Source of the DNA: Tritrichomonas musculus
Taxonomy: Eukaryota > Parabasalia > Tritrichomonadida > Tritrichomonadidae
DNA: 64,000 nt
Assembly (NCBI GenBank): GCA_039105265.1
Contig: JAPFFF010000010.1
Location: 4,898,001-4,962,000, forward strand
Direction: 5' to 3'
Shown piece by piece: positions 1 to 10,897 of this stretch (positions within the stretch are counted from its first letter, which is position 1; each line of letters opens with the position of its first letter). The notes below the pieces were generated by a model that worked only from the letters and a program-made list of their open reading frames with translations, did no database searches and was not told where the DNA came from. The translations under genes were made by a program, and so were the position numbers.

Positions 1-310
1 CTTTTGGCCTCGACTAAAAACCATGCCATGCGCCACATGGCCGATAGTTCGGTCTTCGTAACAATGAAATATCTCAAAAAATGAACAAAAATGTGTTCAA
101 AACGGTTGTTGAGCCTGGGTCAACGGGTTGATCAACACATTTTCATTCATTCGAGAATGAATTGAACTACCGCGCAATATATCATGGATCATAATTGCCA
201 CTTGGCTCGAACTCATCTTTGACATTCACTACGCCATTAGGGCTTTGATACTTTAGTGGATCAAAACTCAAATCGGAGAACATTAAAAGAGCTTTCTCGT
301 TGAGATTAGT
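1..310 (-). pseudogene. Decayed coding relic, unidentified
   Basis: This stretch is richer in GC than the DNA to its right. On the minus strand it shows protein-like reading in more than one frame, including FSDLSFDPLKYQSP and SSIHSRMNENVLINP, but no single open frame spans it. The window edge cuts it. I do not recognise the family. It may be the remains of a host or element gene, and the protein-like look is an impression from composition and residue mix only. Confidence 0.25.
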
Positions 311-384
311 TTTCAGTTTTTTTCAAATTATGGTTATTAATGCAACTTTTTAAATGTCTTATTTAACTAAGATAATTTTTATAT

Positions 385-445
385 AGTACCAAGAAAAAGT
401 GGATGACTTTGCGAAAAACTGGGTGACGCGTTCAATTTTTATAAA
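385..445. repeat. Left arm of an outer diverged inverted repeat (partner about 3478-3535)
   Basis: The stretch around 413-427 (gaaaaactgggtgac) is matched in reverse complement at about 3493-3509 (gtcacctagtttttcgc). Weaker matching extends roughly 20-30 bp on either side. The arms enclose the smaller TIR elements at 470-1085 and 1101-3437, so they may be the ends of an older element that was invaded repeatedly. No target duplication could be recognised. Confidence 0.4.
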
Positions 446-487
446 TTTTGAATAAAAATAATGATCGTTCTAAAGTCGGATTCAATT

Positions 488-544
488 AGCTTGGGACAAA
501 CTTTTTAAATTACCATAGAAATCCATTCAAAAGTGTCCCAAGCT
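488..544. repeat. Hairpin inside the left end of the 470-1085 element
   Basis: The sequence agcttgggaca at 488-498 pairs with tgtcccaagct at 534-544, and pairing continues for a few bases inward. The loop is about 20 nt. It lies three bases inside a TIR, as sub-terminal hairpins of DNA transposons often do. Confidence 0.55.
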
Positions 545-741
545 GCATGCAAGAAATTCAGAGATACTCAGAAAATGAAAAAGTGTCAAGCTCAAATAAA
601 ACGAAAATTAAAAAAGAAAACTTTAGAAGAAATCTTTTTATTGAGACCTAAAAGATAAAATTGAAAGTCGATAGGGATAGTTCTATGACTTTTTCTATGA
701 AAACTCGTCTGGATAGTAAAACCTAGCATTAATCTTATTTA

Positions 742-852
742 CTAGGCTTTAAATAGTCAATGACCACTTTTTGGCAACTGGTCACTTGGAGCTATAAAAT
801 GCTTTAATACTGGTCATTTCCAACCTAAAATGACCACCAATATAAAGCCTAG
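742..852. mobile_element. 111-bp MITE, hAT-like, with 8-bp target duplication
   Basis: The ends are inverted (ctaggcttta at the left, taaagcctag at the right) and the interior is largely palindromic, with repeated gaccac/gtggtc-type motifs. It is flanked by a perfect 8-bp direct repeat, cttattta, at 734-741 and 853-860. An 8-bp target duplication and short TIRs are typical of hAT-superfamily non-autonomous elements. It is inserted in the 470-1085 element, so it is younger than that one. Confidence 0.75.
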
Positions 853-2251
853 CTTATTTATAATAATTCAAGAAATTTCAATCAGGAGCATAAATATCTA
901 TTCTCGAGATGTTTTAAAGTGGTGATTCTTTTTTAAAAATGCTTTTTTGCGTATGATTTATTCATATTGCTCTTCTTGGCTTAAAATAAATGAGATTTTA
1001 TTAGTATTCAATTTAAAATTTTGTTTTTCACTTTTATCAGAATTTTTTTGAGAGAATGTCCTAAGCATTTTGAATCCGACTTTAGTATATAACATAAATA
1101 AGAGTAGGTCAACTGAACTTTTTCAATATTTTTTTTATATCCAATTAAATCAAAATATCTCAATCATAATGTTGTTTTATGTAAATATAATTTATTTTAA
1201 ATATTAATATATAGTTATATTTAATATTAATATAATAAAAAAATATAATTATTATTTTTTAATTATTTTTCGAATTATATAGAGATAGATAAAAATATTG
1301 ACAGAATAATTTAAAATAATATTATATTATATTATATATAACATAAAACTGTGCATCGATGTTTTATTTAATTGTTAAAAAAAACTTAAATATTTGATAT
1401 ATATATAAAATATCATAAAATAAAATTCAATGTAAGTTTTTTCAAGAAGCGCTAATAATGCTTAAAGCATTTTCATTTTATAAAAAGTCCTCATTTTTTT
1501 GCTTTAAAGGTATTGTACTAAATTCGAGTTTTATAAACACAAAAATACTAATTATACTAAATATCTTCATTAATCTGTTGATAAATTTTTGTTTTTATTT
1601 GTTTATGAATATTCCTCTCAAAATTAAAATTATTTATTTCAAATTTTCAAGAGAGCTTTATTGTAATTTCAAATTAATTTATATAAAAACTGGCCCAAAT
1701 TTTTATAACTATATATAATTATTGTATTATATAAATGGTATTAATTTCCATAAAATTGTGGCTAATAGTTTTGACTGATAAATTTTAAGAAAAAAATAGT
1801 TTTTTTTTTTTAACCTTTCATAACATCATACAATTTAATCAATGTATTACTTCAATTATTTCAAATAAGGTATTGAAAATCTTTAGATAATATTAACGAA
1901 AATGTTAAAATCCAATTTTTAAAAAACTGGCCCAAATTTTTTGCGCAATATTATAATACTATTTGGAAAACATGTAGTAAATTGATATGGACAATTTATA
2001 TTTGGATTTGACTGCTGAATTTTTAGAAAAATGTATTTTTTTTATTAATAATGTGTTTACTTTATTTTAAACAACGTTAAATCAAAAAAGTCTCTTTCAG
2101 TCAAATAGTTATCAGATAACTAGCATAAAAATCAAAGATTATTGACTTTACTCTTGTTTATTCAGTATTTCAAATTAATATGTAAAATTTTGTAATATTT
2201 TTAAAAATCCTATTTTTTATATAATTAAACATAAATTTATTATTTTAAAAC

Positions 2252-3182
2252 TACAGCTCGGAATTATTACTGTTGCGTTATTTTACAGTAATAAGCAAAT
2301 AAAAGAGCAATTTGAAAATTTTCAAAAATTTTTAAAAATTTATAATTTTAATATTTTAATATTTTTTTTCAATTGTGTTCTTTAGTTGAAAATCGTATCA
2401 TTCTCTTAATTATGATAAAATAAAACTTGGATTTATTCATTTAAAAAAATATTATTCTCAAAAAGTTCGATTTAATTATCATTCATTGTTATACAAATAT
2501 AAAATCTGAAGGTCAAAAATATATGACTTTTAAAAGGCCAAAAAGTTTCAATTACTGCAGTTAGCGGTTTGCAGTAATAAGGTATTCAATTCAAATTTAC
2601 CATAAATAGGTGAAAAAGCAGCCGTTATTACTGCAGTTAGCGGTTTACAGTAATAAGAATTCAATTATTATTGACCTATTTTTTGCCTTAAAAGAGGTTA
2701 TTGATTAAAATTATGGTGAATTTAATAGTAAATGTTATTTATTATGACTTTCTAATATTTTTTTTAATGTTCACATTATCATTAAGTTAATTCATACTTT
2801 TTTACTGATTTAAAGCAAATTGAAAATTTGTATATTAAATACTAAGAATTAAATAGAATCAAAAAATAATTATACAGAAAAAATAAATTAATTTTGAATT
2901 CTAATCTGAAATTTTCTATTTAGAAATATATTTTTTGAATATTTTATTTATATTATTTTAATTATTTTGAATACTTTATTTATATTATTTTATTAATTTG
3001 AATGCTTTTGTTAGCATTTTGAATTTTTTGTTATAATTTCTCAAAATTTTAATGAAAGCAAAATTTTTCAAAATTTTTATAAATCAAAAATTTTTAATTT
3101 GACAATTTTGAGCAAAATCCCAAATCGCAGTCATAAGAAGACAAAAAATTGAATAGGCCTGCAGTAGTAATTCCGAGCTGTA
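2252..3182. mobile_element. 931-bp non-autonomous hAT-like transposon
   Basis: The terminal inverted repeats are tacagctcggaattattact at the left and the matching complement ending ttccgagctgta at the right, with about one mismatch in 21 bp. A perfect 8-bp direct repeat, tttaaaac, flanks the element at 2244-2251 and 3183-3190, as expected for hAT transposition. There is no open reading frame of note. Two copies of a short internal hairpin (2551-2580 and 2627-2655) are the only strong internal structure. Confidence 0.75.
2551..2655. repeat. Two copies of a ~28-nt hairpin
   Basis: Two nearly identical hairpins lie about 75 bp apart, at 2551-2580 and 2627-2655. In each, attactgcag is followed by ttagcggttt and then the complement of the first arm (cagtaata). 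The loop sequence ttagcggt is conserved between the copies. Duplicated sub-terminal hairpins like this can be transposase-binding or folding sites. Confidence 0.6.
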
Positions 3183-3738
3183 TTTAAAACTAATAATTTT
3201 CTTTAATATCATTTTTTTTTTAAGATATTAAAATCAAAATCTCTTTAATTCAATTTTAAATATTATCAACTCAATTCAATTTATAAAATCATTATATCTC
3301 AAAAAATAATAAACAAATTAAAAATGTTTAAGATTTTATAAAAAATTTATAGTTTATATAATATTTACAATCATAAAAAAAATATCATAATGCTATATAT
3401 AAGTTTTTTTATCGGGACGGTTTAGTTGACCTACTCTTTTTTCACAATTTTTTTTCTATAGATTGAGAAGATTTTATCAAAAAATTGAATTTGTCACCTA
3501 GTTTTTCGCTTTTTCATGTTACTATGACATATAAACTGGATTTTCTAATCTTTACACATACAACATTTTTTCATATAATCTCTAAATTAAATGATTTTTA
3601 TTTTCATTTTAAAAATTTGTTTGAAATAAACAAATGATACTCTCAAATTTAATAGTTTTAGAACTTTACATTTGATTGATAGATTTTTAAATCATCTATG
3701 CTTTCTAACTCCTTTTTTTTATGTAGTCAAAGACTTTA

Positions 3739-4550
3739 AGTAACTTTGATTATTTGTTTAATATTTTTGATTATATTGAGAAAACATAATTTTTATATGA
3801 ATGTATACTATAACATAATATAAAATGGAATCATGAATATTAAACAATAATTACATTTACATATTATAATAATCATTAATGATTCTTATAATTTATAATA
3901 TATAATATACAATGTATTCTCATTATAAAAATCATTATAATTGTGTTTATATAGATGATATAATGCTATGACAAGTATCATTATTAATATGAAAATTATA
4001 TTTTTGATATTGCTAACATTTATATATATATATTTATGGTGAAAAAAGTTTTATTTAATCATTTGTTTTTTCATCATTTGAATGAAATATTGGAATCATT
4101 AAAGGATTTAATTGTTTCATCATTGTTATAATTGTTTCAATAATGAAAAAAAATTGAGTTTTTTATGAATTATAATTCATAGATGTCTTGATTTTGAAAT
4201 ATTTAAGTCATGTTTTTGAAATCACATGAGCTACAAAACTCTTCTGTTTGATTTTTAATGAATAAACCAATAAAAGAAAGAAAGAAAGAATGGAATAAAT
4301 AAATATAAATATCATATTTCCTCAGAATTCATTTTATCTTCAAATTTATTTTTATTCTATCATTTTGTTATATATCAATTAAAATCATGAAAAAACAACA
4401 ATTATAATTATTTATAAATGATCTCTATCTCAAGATAAAAAAAATTATATAAGACTATATCTCACAATATTTTTGATCATTATTTTTATTAAAATATCTT
4501 CTTCTCTGATGATGAAAAGAAATTTATTGATTTCAAGATGCTCAAGCATA
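3739..4550. repeat. Duplicated ~0.8 kb segment, copy A (copy B at 6720-7535)
   Basis: The segment is collinear with 6720-7535 over about 810 bp. The half nearer its 3' end differs only at scattered bases and in microsatellite length. Both copies end at the same point, just after a shared 'gatgatgaaaagaaatttat' stretch. No TIR and no coding frame were seen. It could be a segmental duplication or a dispersed repeat of unknown class. The flanking 4551-5535 is plain AT-rich DNA with an (AT)n run near 5041. Confidence 0.7.
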
Positions 4551-5535
4551 TGTATCTTTGAAAATATTGGTTTGATATCATTCTTTAAGATTAAAAATGT
4601 TTGTATTTGACTGATAAGGATTAATGTTCTATGATTACTATTGCATGAATTAAATAATAAAAATATTATTAATTAATATAATGAAATAAAGAAAATGATA
4701 TTAATCATATATGATTGAAGTGTAAATTGGCATTCTCTATATTTTACTTGTTTTCATGAGTATCTCTTTTCAAGTCGTAATTTAGCAAGCAGTTAATAAG
4801 TGATATATGATTAACTATGTATGAATATCCTTGAATTCTTAAGAAATGAGCCATTCAAATTTATATAAAAATATCATTTTGATGATATCTTATTATTTAT
4901 TTTATTAAATAGGTTAAATACTGATCATTTATCAATAATATATACGAATTTATAATAATTATATATTTATATTATAATTTACAACAATTTCAATAAATTG
5001 TTTTAATCTCGTTGACATTCATTCACTCTTTATTTAGTTTATATATATATATATATATATTTGATAAATTTAATATATAATATATATGGAAATATGCTAA
5101 GTAAAATGTTCAATGAATGAGTTAATAAAAATGATCATCACAAATTCCATTATATTCTTAAGTTGAGTTTAAAAAAAGATATAAATTTTATTATATGTGT
5201 TAAATAACTGGATTTAGTCAGAAAACATCTAATTTTTATTTTCTTTAATTCTATCAAAAATATTTTTGAATCATTGATTAAAACATTTATGATTTATATC
5301 ATTTATGATAAAGTCATAAATATTAATTTAGAAATATTACCTCACAATTTTATTTTTTTTCCAAGATATAATTGATTTATTTGTCATAATGAAAATTTGT
5401 AAACCGTTTTGCAAGTTTTTTTTCGACAATTATTTTGGTAGTAACTGCCAAATACCATTGGCAACAACAATTGATTGCAATATATAAAAAAGACAAAAGA
5501 AAAAAAATAATATTTTCGATTTAATGCTTTATTCA

Positions 5536-6135
5536 TTAGAAATGCAAGATATTCTTTGATATAAAATCGTGGTTATCTTTTAGAACTCGAAGGATTTCTT
5601 CTTGAAATGGAGCATAATTTATGAAATAGTTATCAATCACTCGAATTTCATTTCGTTTCATTTTTTCAAATCCTTTGATTTTATCAACAAGAATTTTGTT
5701 ATGAATATCTTTAACATATTCTTTTTTGAATTTCTTTCTTGAAACAAATCCAGAATAAAAACTGTTTTTGAATTCTTGAACAGGATCAGAAAGAAACAAT
5801 TTGTTCTTAGGTCTCCTATGACGATTCCCAGACAAATTGCTCTTTTTGCCTTGATTAGAATCTAACCATGCACCGCATGGTTGAGAGTTCGATTTATTCT
5901 TAAGTGAATGAGATTGCTGATCAGCAGGTTTATTTCTGCTTGATTGAGAAGTATCATCATAATTTGAGTTTTCTTCTTCTTGGGATGTTACAGTATCCTC
6001 CAATATATTAGAGAGAATCAATGGATCGGGTTCAAAAAAGAAAGAATCACAGGAGTCACTCCAATCGATATCATCTTCACCATTCCATAAGGCACTAATG
6101 CTTTGATCCGCATCAGGATCCCGTGGTAAGTCCAT
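5536..6135 (-). CDS. Small hydrophilic protein, trichomonad-type, function unknown
   Basis: About 199 residues. The start is placed at the ATG of MDLPRD (6135); an ATG two codons upstream is equally possible. The N-terminal half is acidic and Ser/Asn/Gln-rich, with no predicted fold. The C-terminal ~85 residues (from NKLFLSDPVQEF) are basic and look like a compact helical domain, ending DNYFINYAPFQEEILRVL. I recall this acidic N-terminus plus 'MxRxExRxxDNYFxxYxxxxxxILxxL' layout from large lineage-specific trichomonad families of unknown function, but could not verify that here. A TCATT initiator-like motif lies at 6163-6167, about 28 bp upstream. There are no membrane segments. It stands alone between the two copies of the 0.8 kb repeat. 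Confidence 0.6.
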   Translation of the reverse strand: MDLPRDPDADQSISALWNGEDDIDWSDSCDSFFFEPDPLILSNILEDTVTSQEEENSNYDDTSQSSRNKPADQQSHSLKNKSNSQPCGAWLDSNQGKKSNLSGNRHRRPKNKLFLSDPVQEFKNSFYSGFVSRKKFKKEYVKDIHNKILVDKIKGFEKMKRNEIRVIDNYFINYAPFQEEILRVLKDNHDFISKNILHF

Positions 6136-6162
6136 ATACATGAGATTCGTGTATTTTTATTA

Positions 6163-6167
6163 AATGA
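6163..6167 (-). promoter_or_regulatory. Initiator-like motif TCATT
   Basis: Read on the minus strand the sequence is tttcatttaat, ~28 nt before the ATG of the 5536-6135 gene. Trichomonad protein-coding genes use an initiator of the form TCA(+1)PyT/A close to the start codon, and this copy fits. The motif is short and frequent in AT-rich DNA, so support is moderate only. Confidence 0.35.
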
Positions 6168-6339
6168 AATGGGAAAAATGGCTTGTTAATTTAAATTTCA
6201 ATTATACAACTTTTTAAATGTCTTGTTTTTTTAAAAAAAAGAATGTCATATTCATCTTGGGTGGCTGACTTCTCTCAATTTTTTCATGTCAATGAAAATG
6301 ATATTAAGCCAAAAATATTTTCGTATATGAACTATTTTA

Positions 6340-6555
6340 ACATAATTTATTAAGATTGGAAAATGAATTGTTCGTTAGCCTCATAGAAATCAATTTCATC
6401 ACAATTTTCGTCATAAAGTTCAGAAAATTTTTTTTTATAAAAGAATTTTGATTGAACTTTTTCAGATAAAATATTTTCAATTTCATGGATTTTTGATTTA
6501 ATGCTGTATAAGTAGAATATATATCAATCTCACAAATTTTTATTCGTTTTGACAT
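6340..6555 (-). pseudogene. Decayed short gene, unidentified
   Basis: The plain open frame starts MSKRIKICEIDIYSTYT (ATG at 6555). Its second half is poor protein, while another minus-strand frame reads much better over the same bases (ENILSEKVQSKFFYKKKF, then SELYDENCDEIDFYEANEQF and a stop). That pattern suggests a host gene with a frame change near 6475. The acidic and aromatic character is coding-like, but the family is not recognised. It may also be a fragment left next to the repeated segment. Confidence 0.3.
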
Positions 6556-6719
6556 ATAAACCAATTATGAAAGAATATATTCTTTTCATTTGAAATAAAT
6601 GAATGATGATTCAAATTTTTCATTCAAGTTTTATTTTATGGTTGAATGAAATATTCTAAAATTGCTTATGTTTTATATTTCTTTTCTTTTCTGTTTTGTT
6701 ATGAAGTAAATGATTTTTT

Positions 6720-7535
6720 TAGTAACTTTGATGATTTGTTAAAATTTTGATTATATTGAGATAATATATATTTTTTATATGAATGTTTAATATAACATAA
6801 TGTAAAGTGGAATCACGAATATTTAACAAGAAATGCATTTACATATTTTTATAATCACTAATGATTCTTATGATTTATAATATTATATTCTCATTATAAA
6901 AAATATTATATTTGTGTTTATATAGATGATATAATGCTATGACAAGTATCATTATTAATATGAAAATTATATTTTTGATATTGCTAACATTTATATATAT
7001 ATATTTATTTATTTATGGTGAAAAAAAGTTTTATTTAATCATTTGTTTTTTCATCATTTGAATGAAATATTGGAATCATTAAAGGATTTAATTGTTTCAT
7101 CATTGTTATAATTGTTTCAATAATGAAAAAAAATTGAGTTTTTTATGAATTATAATTCATAGATGTCTTGATTTTGAAATATTTAAGTCATGTTTTTGAA
7201 ATCACATGAGCTACAAAACTCTTCTGTTTGATTTTTAATGAATAAACCAATAAAAGAAAGAAAGAAAGAATGGAATAAATAAATAAATATAAATATCATA
7301 TTTCCTCAGAATTCATTTTATCTTCAAATTTATTTTTATTCTATCATTTTGTTATATATCAATTAAAATCATGAAAAAACAACAATTATAATTATTTATA
7401 AATGATCTCTATCTCAAGATAAAAAAAAATTATATAAGACTATATCTCACAATATTTTTGATCATTATTTTTATTAAAATATCTTCTTCTCTGATGATGA
7501 AAAGAAATTTATTGATTTCAAAATGCTCAAACATA
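6720..7535. repeat. Duplicated ~0.8 kb segment, copy B
   Basis: This is the second copy of 3739-4550, in the same orientation and about 2.98 kb downstream. It differs by small changes and microsatellite length, for example extra 'attt' and 'aaat' units. The copy ends about 20 bp before the TIR element at 7556. No gene was seen in it. Confidence 0.7.
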
Positions 7536-7555
7536 GGATCAACTATATATGTATA

Positions 7556-8042
7556 TCATTTAGACTTGTTATTTTGAGAATCGATATCAAAAACGTCACT
7601 TTTTTTCATCTGATACTCGATTATCAGTTTACAAATCTGATATCGAGATTATCGATTATCAAGATATCAGGTATGAAATGTGATATAAAAATAATTGTAA
7701 GCTTGATATCAATTACCGAGATCTCGAGATCTCAAACATATTTATCTTCTTTTATAATTGGTATATGTGATTTTATAATATTTAAAAATATATAATATAA
7801 TGTATTGATGTATATTTTAATATTAAAAACAAAAAATACATTCTTTTTTATGAAATATTTGAGATTAAAATACGATCTTATTTTAATCAAAAAGTTTAAT
7901 TGAAAATTCTGATATCAAAAGCTGAGAAAAAAAATTCTCGATCTCTGAAATCGATCTCGAGAATCTGTGTATATTTATGTATCGATATCAAAAAATCAAT
8001 CAATTATCTATCTCGAGAATCGGAGAATAACAAGCCTAATGA
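7556..8042. mobile_element. 487-bp TIR element rich in ATCGAT/GATATC palindromes
   Basis: The ends are inverted: tcatttagacttgttatt (left) against aataacaagcctaatga (right). The interior is crowded with short palindromes (gatatc, atcgat, ctcgag, agatct) in repeated combinations near both ends. A third occurrence of the end sequence (ttaggcttgttat followed by tctcgataatcgatatc) sits alone at 49097-49127, so this is a dispersed family. The open frame at 7523-7795 lies inside and is considered spurious. Confidence 0.55.
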
Positions 8043-8485
8043 CATTAACTTAAATAATAGTAATAAATAAATAAATAAACCAAAGGAGCAGCTATTTAGA
8101 GCTATAGTACAAGATAATAATAATAATAAAAAGATATGAAAAGATTGATAAAAGAAAACTCAAAGGAAATTGAAATTGATTTCACTTTCATCAATTCAAA
8201 AAAATGAAAGAACTCATTGAAAAAGAATTTCATTCAACAACTCAAATTTGACGAAGGCATCAATTCAATCAAAAAACATATTTTTATTGCTTTTGTTTAA
8301 TTTTCTTTTTTTAAAATCATTTTCTTTATGATTGTTTTCAGTGAAATGCTTGACAATTTGACTACAAGTTCTGATAATGATGAAAAAATTGTATATATAA
8401 TATTTTAATATGTTCGGTCATTTGATGAATTAATCTTGGTTTTATTAATGCCTAAAAAGGTTAAGTTCGGTTTTCTAAATTTTGA

Positions 8486-8995
8486 ATGGTTTATGTATTG
8501 AAAAAGTTTATAAAATCAAATTTTATTCATGATGATGAAAAAAATAAAAGATATCACATTCAAAATGCTGTAGTTTATGGATCAGATATTCTTGTTAATT
8601 ACTTTGATAAGTTTGATGCGATGGTTATTGGAGGAATTGATGGATTTGCCTTAGAAATGATTGCTAGTCAGCATCTTCAGTTAGAAATCTTAAAAATTTC
8701 AATAATTTCAATGGAATTATATTAATATTGCATGATGAAATGTGTGGCAAATTAAAAAGCTATTTTCTTTCTTTTGCCAAATTTTGTGGGATATCCTAAA
8801 AAATTCATTTTAATGAAAAAATCGGAAATACAACTTTATTATCAACACAGTTTACAATACCTAAAAGGTTTTGTGTGGTTCCAAAGCACATTAAATATTC
8901 TGTTTTTTTGAATCTATCTAATACCCAAAATCTCAATGAGAAGTAATTTTGCAGATTGCACAATGGGGTATTCACCTGGTATTACAAAAGATGAG
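8486..8995 (+). pseudogene. Decayed gene, unidentified
   Basis: An open frame of 79 codons starts at 8486. It contains coding-like sequence (YHIQNAVVYGSDILVNYFDK, then FDAMVIGGIDGFALEMIASQ). After about 8685 the protein-like reading moves to another frame (GIILILHDEMCGKLKSYFLS) and continues with internal stops to about 8995 (RLHNGVFTWYYK). It therefore looks like an inactivated host gene of at least 170 codons. I cannot name the family. The 8043-8485 interval upstream is non-coding AT-rich DNA. Confidence 0.45.
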
Positions 8996-9541
8996 AAGAA
9001 GTTTTTTTATAATGTAATTTTCCAATTTATATCATAATTCTTTAAATCATACTGTTCAAACAAGTATTTGGTTTTTGTAATATTTATAATATATTAACAA
9101 ATTTAATATGAAAACATGCAGCATGCTATATTCAAATATAGATATTCCTTTTATAACATCTTTTCTCATTTTATATGATCATATGAAAAATAATTCTAAA
9201 CATAAAATGTACGCCTGCAATTAAATAATGGTTTATCTATTCTTCAAGATATTTTTTTCGAGTTGAATAATTATATAAATCAATATATTATGATATTATT
9301 TTATTTAATTTTAAATTATATACTTATTTCATATAATATATAAAGTACTTTAAATATAAAATTTTAAATAAGATAGATACAAATTATTAAGATGAGACAA
9401 TACGTTATCTCTTTTAATTTTTTTATTGTTTGAATTGAATTGAAAAACTTTTTAATGATAATGACGTTAATTATTTTAACTTTTTGAATTCATTCCATAT
9501 AATTTTCAGGTATAAATTGGTCAAACAAAATTTTAATATTG

Positions 9542-10897
9542 ATGGTTGAGTCGGCATCATATGTATTATCAGCTTATTCTTTCATATTTACAGAAAAAAT
9601 TGATCAAATTCTTGATGTTGGATATCAATCGAGAGAAGGAAACCCGATTCCTTCTTTTGACGAGAATTTATTAATCGATTTATGCTCAGAAGCAAAGCAA
9701 GTTTTTCGGACAGAAGACAATACGCTCAAAATAGATGGAGATGTGATTATTGTAGGAGATATACACGGAAGTTTGCATGATCTATTGCGCATATTAAAAT
9801 TTATTCAAGAAAATAACTCGAAAGTTTTATTTTTAGGTGATTACGTTGACCGGGGGAATTTTTCGTTAGAATGCATTACAATTTTATTTGCCTTTAAGGT
9901 CATGAATCCTGATAAATTTTATCTTATTCGAGGAAACCATGAATTTGATCAAATATGTAGCCAATACGGATTTAAAGAAGAAATTCTTAATTATCATAAC
10001 CCCAAAGTAGATGCCAATCAGCAATCCAATTTAAAATTACCAAACCCAGATCCAAACAGCCAATATAATGCCGATCATGACGATGCAAATTGTTACAAAT
10101 ATTCAGAAAAACTCTATGATTCCTTTGTCCAAGCCTTTTCTTACCTTCCAATATGTGCAATTCTCAACAACACCACTTTTTGTATACACGGCGGTTTAAG
10201 CCCAAAATTAGAGGATGTCGATAATCTAAATACATTAATTAAACGGCCAATTAATGCATTTGAAGAAAATTTGCTCCTATCGGACGTTGTTTGGGGTGAC
10301 CCATCACACGATTCGGCCAAATATAGTGAGAATCCTCGCGGTTTCGGTTATCTATTCAATCGTGAAGCGGTTTCGAATTTTCTGAAGAACGGTTCATTCA
10401 CGAGAATGATTCGTGCTCACCAGTGCGTCAGACGGGGCTACATGAATAATTACAACGGCAAGTGTCTAACCGTTTTTTCGGCCTCTTCATATGACAAATT
10501 GATGGGAAATTCATCGTCGGTTTTACAACTTTTTCAGAAAGACGATACGATTAAAAATGTCCCTTTTTTGCCACTTCGTCGTCTATTGAAGAGCGAAGCT
10601 GTTTACTGCAAGGTGCAGCCCTTGAATAAAGAGGCGGACAATCACACGTACTTCTCGCGATTGCATCCAACTATGGTGTCAAGCAGACTGCCGAGAATGG
10701 TTTCTAACAATTCCTTTAAAAAGGAAAAATCTGGCAATATTGTTGTCCCAAGAAACTTGTCGAGATTGGCAACGCCTCTCACAAAGTCTCGCTTCATCAC
10801 AAAGCCGCGACAGTCTCAGCAATACGAAAAACCGCCAATTCCTATTGAAAAATTGAATACAGAGTTCTTGTTGATGAATATGAATAGTGCTCCTTAA
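9542..10897 (+). CDS. PPP-family serine/threonine protein phosphatase
   Basis: 451 residues, starting at the ATG of MVESASYVL; an in-frame TTG one codon earlier is not used. All signature blocks of the PP1/PP2A metallophosphatase fold are present in order: GDIHG (~72), GDYVDRG (~99), RGNHE (~130), HGGLSP (~219), RAHQ (~299) and FSASSY (~322, usually FSAPNY). The metal-binding Asp, His and Asn residues are intact, so the enzyme should be active. Two features are unusual: an Asn/Asp/Pro-rich insert of about 30 residues (LPNPDPNSQYNADHDD) after the GNHE block, and a basic Ser/Arg-rich tail of about 110 residues with no family match, likely regulatory. Large expansions of such phosphatases are known in trichomonads. 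It is intronless and sits alone; 10,898-11,598 downstream is AT-rich with nothing recognised. Confidence 0.93.
   Translation: MVESASYVLSAYSFIFTEKIDQILDVGYQSREGNPIPSFDENLLIDLCSEAKQVFRTEDNTLKIDGDVIIVGDIHGSLHDLLRILKFIQENNSKVLFLGDYVDRGNFSLECITILFAFKVMNPDKFYLIRGNHEFDQICSQYGFKEEILNYHNPKVDANQQSNLKLPNPDPNSQYNADHDDANCYKYSEKLYDSFVQAFSYLPICAILNNTTFCIHGGLSPKLEDVDNLNTLIKRPINAFEENLLLSDVVWGDPSHDSAKYSENPRGFGYLFNREAVSNFLKNGSFTRMIRAHQCVRRGYMNNYNGKCLTVFSASSYDKLMGNSSSVLQLFQKDDTIKNVPFLPLRRLLKSEAVYCKVQPLNKEADNHTYFSRLHPTMVSSRLPRMVSNNSFKKEKSGNIVVPRNLSRLATPLTKSRFITKPRQSQQYEKPPIPIEKLNTEFLLMNMNSAP

Larger units (their letters stand above)
470..1085. mobile_element. Small TIR element with perfect 16-bp ends
   Basis: The left end (470-485, ctaaagtcggattcaa) is the exact reverse complement of 1070-1085. 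The interior is non-coding. It contains a hairpin just inside the left end (488-544) and the smaller element at 742-852. No flanking target duplication was evident. It is probably a non-autonomous DNA transposon of unknown superfamily. Confidence 0.5.
1101..3437. mobile_element. AT-rich element with 'agagtaggtcaact' TIRs
   Basis: The left end agagtaggtcaact (1101-1114) is matched in reverse complement at 3424-3437. The interior is about 80-85% AT with no credible gene; the small open frame at 1458-1718 looks random. It contains the hAT-like element at 2252-3182. The TIRs resemble those at 53101/55780 (gaggtcgttc) and 55841/56694 (ggtcgtacaact), so a related family is possible. No clear target duplication was found. 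Confidence 0.5.

Noticed and set aside
1458-1718. 86-codon frame inside the 1101-3437 element
   Set aside because: Residue mix is what random AT-rich DNA gives (Phe, Ile, Lys, Asn); no motif and no start context.
6340-6555. Intact 75-residue gene
   Set aside because: A second frame is more protein-like over the same bases, so it is listed as a decayed gene only, with low confidence.
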